From the NCBI GenBank assembly GCA_030024065.1, contig JASEIE010000169.1, positions 1 through 8,563 on the forward strand: a stretch of DNA of 8,563 bases, given 5' to 3'. The translations under genes and the position numbers were made by a program. This document shows, one piece after another, positions 5,926 through 8,563 of the stretch. The DNA is from Thermodesulfobacteriota bacterium. Lineage in GTDB: Bacteria > Desulfobacterota > BSN033 > UBA1163. The notes beneath the pieces were generated by a model. That model had not been told where the DNA came from. It was given only the letters and a program-made list of their open reading frames with translations, and did no database searches. How positions within the stretch are numbered: position 1 is the stretch's first letter; each line of letters begins with the position of its first letter.

Positions 5926-7632
5926 GTGATATCTCATGATATTCTCATTGTCGGCAGTGGCCTTACTGGTTTACGAGCTGCCATTGAGGCTTTTGATGGT
6001 GGTGCGGATGTTGCTGTGGTGACGAAACTCTTTCCCATAAGATCCCACTCAACACAAGCTCAGGGAGGTATCAATGCCTCACTGGCCAATCATCCTGAAG
6101 GAAGAGATGATAATTGGGAAAAACATGCTTTTGATACGATCAAAGGCAGTGACTTTTTGGCGGATCAAGATGCCGTTGAGGTCTTTGCCATGGAAGCTCC
6201 CATGGATGTCTATCAACTCGAAAATTGGGGGTGCCCCTTCAGTCGGTTTCCTGATGGGAAGATAGCCCAAAGGCCTTTTGGCGGTGCAGGCTTTCCAAGG
6301 ACCTGTTTCGGGGCAGACAAAACGGGTCTCTATCTGATGAACACTTTGTATGAACAGACCATTAGAAGGAATGTAAAATTCTATGAGGAGTGGGTTGCCT
6401 TGGCATTGATTGTGGAAGATCAAGTCTGCAGAGGAATCGTAGCCTATAATTTACCAAAGGGAGTACTCGAAGTATTCAAAGCAAAGGCGGTGATTTTTAG
6501 TACTGGAGGCAATCTGAGGATTTATCCCAAGACGAGTAACTCCCTTTCTTCAACTGCTTCTGGTCTGACGATAGCCCTTAACGCAGGTCTCCCACTGAAG
6601 GATATGGAGTTTGTCCAATTTCATCCTACGACTCTTGTAGGACTCAATTTAACCCTGACAGAAGGGGCAAGAGGAGAAGGGGCGTATCTGTTGAACGGTC
6701 TTGGCGAGAGGTTTATGTCGAGGTACGTTTCGGAGGCTATTATGGAACGTGCCCCTCGTGATATAACTTCTCGGTCGATTCAGACGGAGATCGACGAAGG
6801 CCGTGGAATAGGCGGCGGTGATTATGTATATTTAGATATGAGACATCTCGGTGCCGACAATATCAGAGAGCGATTTCCTACCGTTTACGAACTTTGTACA
6901 CAATTCAGGGGAGTAGATCCTACGAGAGAGCAAATTCCAATTCAACCATCTGCCCATTACTCGATGGGCGGTATTGATTGTGACTTAAACTGCCGCACGG
7001 AGGTGGAGGGATTTTTTGCGGCCGGAGAGTGCGCTTGTGTGGGCATCCATGGCGCAAACCGTCTCGGAGGGAACTCCCTCATGGAGACAGTCGTCTTTGG
7101 AAGGCATGCAGGGGCGAGTGCAGTTCAATATCTAAAAGATATATCTCGCAAATCGACAGGAAATGGTGTTTATAAGGATGCCCTTTTGAAGCAAGAAAAG
7201 AGGCTTAAAATCATCTTCGAAAAAACTTCGACAGAGAATCAATATCAGATTAAGTCTCAATTGGGTTCCATCATGCAGGAGAAAGCGGGGATCTTCCGAC
7301 ATGAAGAGGGCCTGAAAGAGGCTTTGAGTGAGCTCAAGACATTGCAGAAGCGTTTTCGCAAGGTGAAGGCACCCTCGAAGGGGCAGAATTTCAACTATGA
7401 TTTAATGTGGCATTTAGATATCGAGGGATTCCTCACGATTTCTGAAGCCATTTTGATGGGGGCTTTGGCCAGGGAGGAGAGCCGTGGATCCCATGCCCGT
7501 CGCGATTACAGGGAAAGGGATGATAGACATTGGCTTAAACATACCGTCGCCCGGCTAACAAAGGGTAAAATCGCCCTTTCTTATAAACCCGTGACGATCA
7601 CAAAGTTTGGAGTGGAGAAGAGGGTCTATTGA
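5926..7632 (+). CDS. frdA: Fumarate reductase/succinate dehydrogenase flavoprotein subunit
   Basis: This 568-aa FAD subunit carries the site for fumarate/succinate interconversion. The start is GTG 5926, 7 bases after GGAGG (5914-5918). It has the N-terminal FAD-binding GSGLTG (10-15) and His41 in RSHSTQAQGG, the position of the covalent 8-alpha-N3-histidyl FAD. Active-site residues by alignment with E. coli FrdA are H233 (QFHPTTL), E246 (TEGARGEG), R278 (APRD), H344 (QPSAHYSMGG) and R379 (GANRLGGNSL), all intact. The C-terminal helical region ends in the typical LMWHLDIEG and REESRGSHARRDY. There is no signal peptide, so it faces the cytoplasm. The nearby malate dehydrogenase and fumarase favour the reductive direction, but sequence cannot separate FrdA from SdhA. 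Confidence 0.93.
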   Translation: MISHDILIVGSGLTGLRAAIEAFDGGADVAVVTKLFPIRSHSTQAQGGINASLANHPEGRDDNWEKHAFDTIKGSDFLADQDAVEVFAMEAPMDVYQLENWGCPFSRFPDGKIAQRPFGGAGFPRTCFGADKTGLYLMNTLYEQTIRRNVKFYEEWVALALIVEDQVCRGIVAYNLPKGVLEVFKAKAVIFSTGGNLRIYPKTSNSLSSTASGLTIALNAGLPLKDMEFVQFHPTTLVGLNLTLTEGARGEGAYLLNGLGERFMSRYVSEAIMERAPRDITSRSIQTEIDEGRGIGGGDYVYLDMRHLGADNIRERFPTVYELCTQFRGVDPTREQIPIQPSAHYSMGGIDCDLNCRTEVEGFFAAGECACVGIHGANRLGGNSLMETVVFGRHAGASAVQYLKDISRKSTGNGVYKDALLKQEKRLKIIFEKTSTENQYQIKSQLGSIMQEKAGIFRHEEGLKEALSELKTLQKRFRKVKAPSKGQNFNYDLMWHLDIEGFLTISEAILMGALAREESRGSHARRDYRERDDRHWLKHTVARLTKGKIALSYKPVTITKFGVEKRVY

Positions 7633-7754
7633 TTGATCATCGGCCTGTTTCTATAAGGCAAAGACGATTTGTACGTGAACAAGTATTTCAATTCTGTAAG
7701 CGAGGTTTATGAGAATTCATTAACGATGATGCCTACATGAGAGGAGTTAAAGCT

Positions 7755-8480
7755 ATGGGTTCTATGCGACGTTTTAAGGTTTTCAGATTCGATCCAGAAA
7801 GCGGCAACTATTCTCATTTTGATGAGTTTGATGTCCCTATAGAAAAAGGGATGACCGTCTTGGAGGGACTCTATTATATCTTGGAAAATTTGGACGGTTC
7901 CCTTGCGTTTAGATCCTCCTGCCGCTGTGCAGTTTGCGGCTCATGCGCCATGAACATCAATGACCAGTCAAGGCTCGCCTGTCGGACTTTGATAGACGAT
8001 TTAGGCATAGGGACGGTGACCGTTCGTCCTCTTTCTAACCTGCCTATTTTGAAAGATCTGGTTGTTGACATGAAGCCTTTCTTCGAAAATTATAGACAAA
8101 CCGAGCCCTATTTAATTCCAAAAGAACCGCCCAAGGAGAAAGAGTATCACCAAAGTGTTGACGACCGGGAGAAGATCAATTTTGTCATCGACTGTATCCA
8201 CTGTGCTATATGCAATGCAGATTGTCCGACATTCTCCTGCAAAGAGAATACTATCGGCCCTGGGGCTCTGAGTAAGGCTATTAGATTTATCAATGATTCC
8301 AGAGATAGGGCATTGGTGAAAAGGTTGGCCATCGTGGGATCGGATCTTGAACTCTTTAGCTCCCATGAAAAACATAACTGTCAGAAGAGCTGTCCGAAGG
8401 AGATTGATATTTCCGGATTCCTTTCCCGGATAAAAAGAATGGAGATTTGGCAGCGCTTAAGAGAAATGATTTTATGCTGA
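7755..8480 (+). CDS. frdB: Fumarate reductase/succinate dehydrogenase iron-sulfur subunit, with a missing [3Fe-4S] cysteine
   Basis: This 241-aa electron-transfer subunit pairs with FrdA. ATG 7755 is preferred over ATG 7737 because GAGGAG (7741-7746) lies 8 bases before it. The N-terminal 2Fe-2S ferredoxin domain has ligands C56, C61, C64 and C76 (CRCAVCGSC ... LAC). The C-terminal domain has CIHCAICNADCP, giving C147, C150 and C153, with C213 (KSCP) for [4Fe-4S] and C157 and C209 for [3Fe-4S]. The third [3Fe-4S] ligand (E. coli SdhB C206, FrdB C204) aligns with Ser203 (codon TCC) in FSSHEKHNC. Extra cysteines occur at 58, 162 and 241. Length is normal. The gene lies 122 bases after frdA. No anchor subunit gene follows within the window, so the electron partner is unknown. 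Confidence 0.93.
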   Translation: MGSMRRFKVFRFDPESGNYSHFDEFDVPIEKGMTVLEGLYYILENLDGSLAFRSSCRCAVCGSCAMNINDQSRLACRTLIDDLGIGTVTVRPLSNLPILKDLVVDMKPFFENYRQTEPYLIPKEPPKEKEYHQSVDDREKINFVIDCIHCAICNADCPTFSCKENTIGPGALSKAIRFINDSRDRALVKRLAIVGSDLELFSSHEKHNCQKSCPKEIDISGFLSRIKRMEIWQRLREMILC

Positions 8481-8563
8481 TGAAGAGCGATTCGAACTCA
8501 TAACAAAAAATAACTTTCCTAATACTACAGCGTCATTTTAATCTTTAATGATGTTGCTTTAGC
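8481..8563. other. Right-edge non-coding tail after frdB
   Basis: This is 83 AT-rich bases with no open frame of useful length. A weak dyad TCATT/AATGA (8533-8537 and 8547-8551) is present, but there is no T-run that would make it a terminator. No anchor-subunit start is visible before the window ends. Confidence 0.5.

Noticed and set aside
7629..7712. 27-codon TTG-initiated frame between frdA and frdB
   Set aside because: Short, basic, no similarity recognised and overlaps the frdA stop; likely chance.
8488..8505. GATTCGAACTC as a tRNA T-loop
   Set aside because: The flanking bases do not form a 5-bp T-stem on either strand and no other tRNA arm is present.

Overview
The window looks like chromosomal DNA of an anaerobic bacterium. 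The reasons are oxygen-labile class I Fe-S hydratases split into alpha and beta subunits, a fumarate reductase/succinate dehydrogenase pair, strong Shine-Dalgarno sites (up to AAGGAGGT), sigma70-like promoters and moderate GC. The lineage cannot be fixed from the sequence; Desulfobacterota or a Firmicutes-like group are guesses only.

Layout. 1-102 is the unidentified C-terminus of an upstream gene. 103-290 is a leader with a 14-bp tandem repeat running into a consensus -35 box. 291-1808 (+) encodes a first two-subunit fumarase/tartrate-dehydratase-type hydratase, convergent with a LysR-type regulator at 1850-2749 (-). The 425-bp region 2750-3174 between the divergent lysR and dehydrogenase genes holds repeated CATTTCC(TT) elements, a possible LysR box and a very good promoter (TTGACT-N17-TATAAA). 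From 3175 a + strand operon encodes an LDH2/MDH2-family 2-hydroxyacid (probably malate) dehydrogenase, a second alpha/beta hydratase pair, a flavoprotein of the SdhA/FrdA family and an iron-sulfur subunit of the SdhB/FrdB family. A stable hairpin and a terminator-like element lie between the second hydratase and frdA. No membrane-anchor gene is visible; the window ends 83 bases after frdB.

Together the downstream genes can carry out oxaloacetate <-> malate <-> fumarate <-> succinate, the reductive (or, reversed, oxidative) C4-dicarboxylate branch, probably under the LysR protein. The most notable oddities are: (i) FrdB has Ser203 where the [3Fe-4S] cluster normally has a Cys; (ii) two dissimilar class I hydratase pairs sit in one locus, each departing from parts of the usual fumarase signatures, so one may use another hydroxydicarboxylate; (iii) clustered short repeats lie in both regulatory regions. 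I see no mobile element, CRISPR array, tRNA or rRNA.
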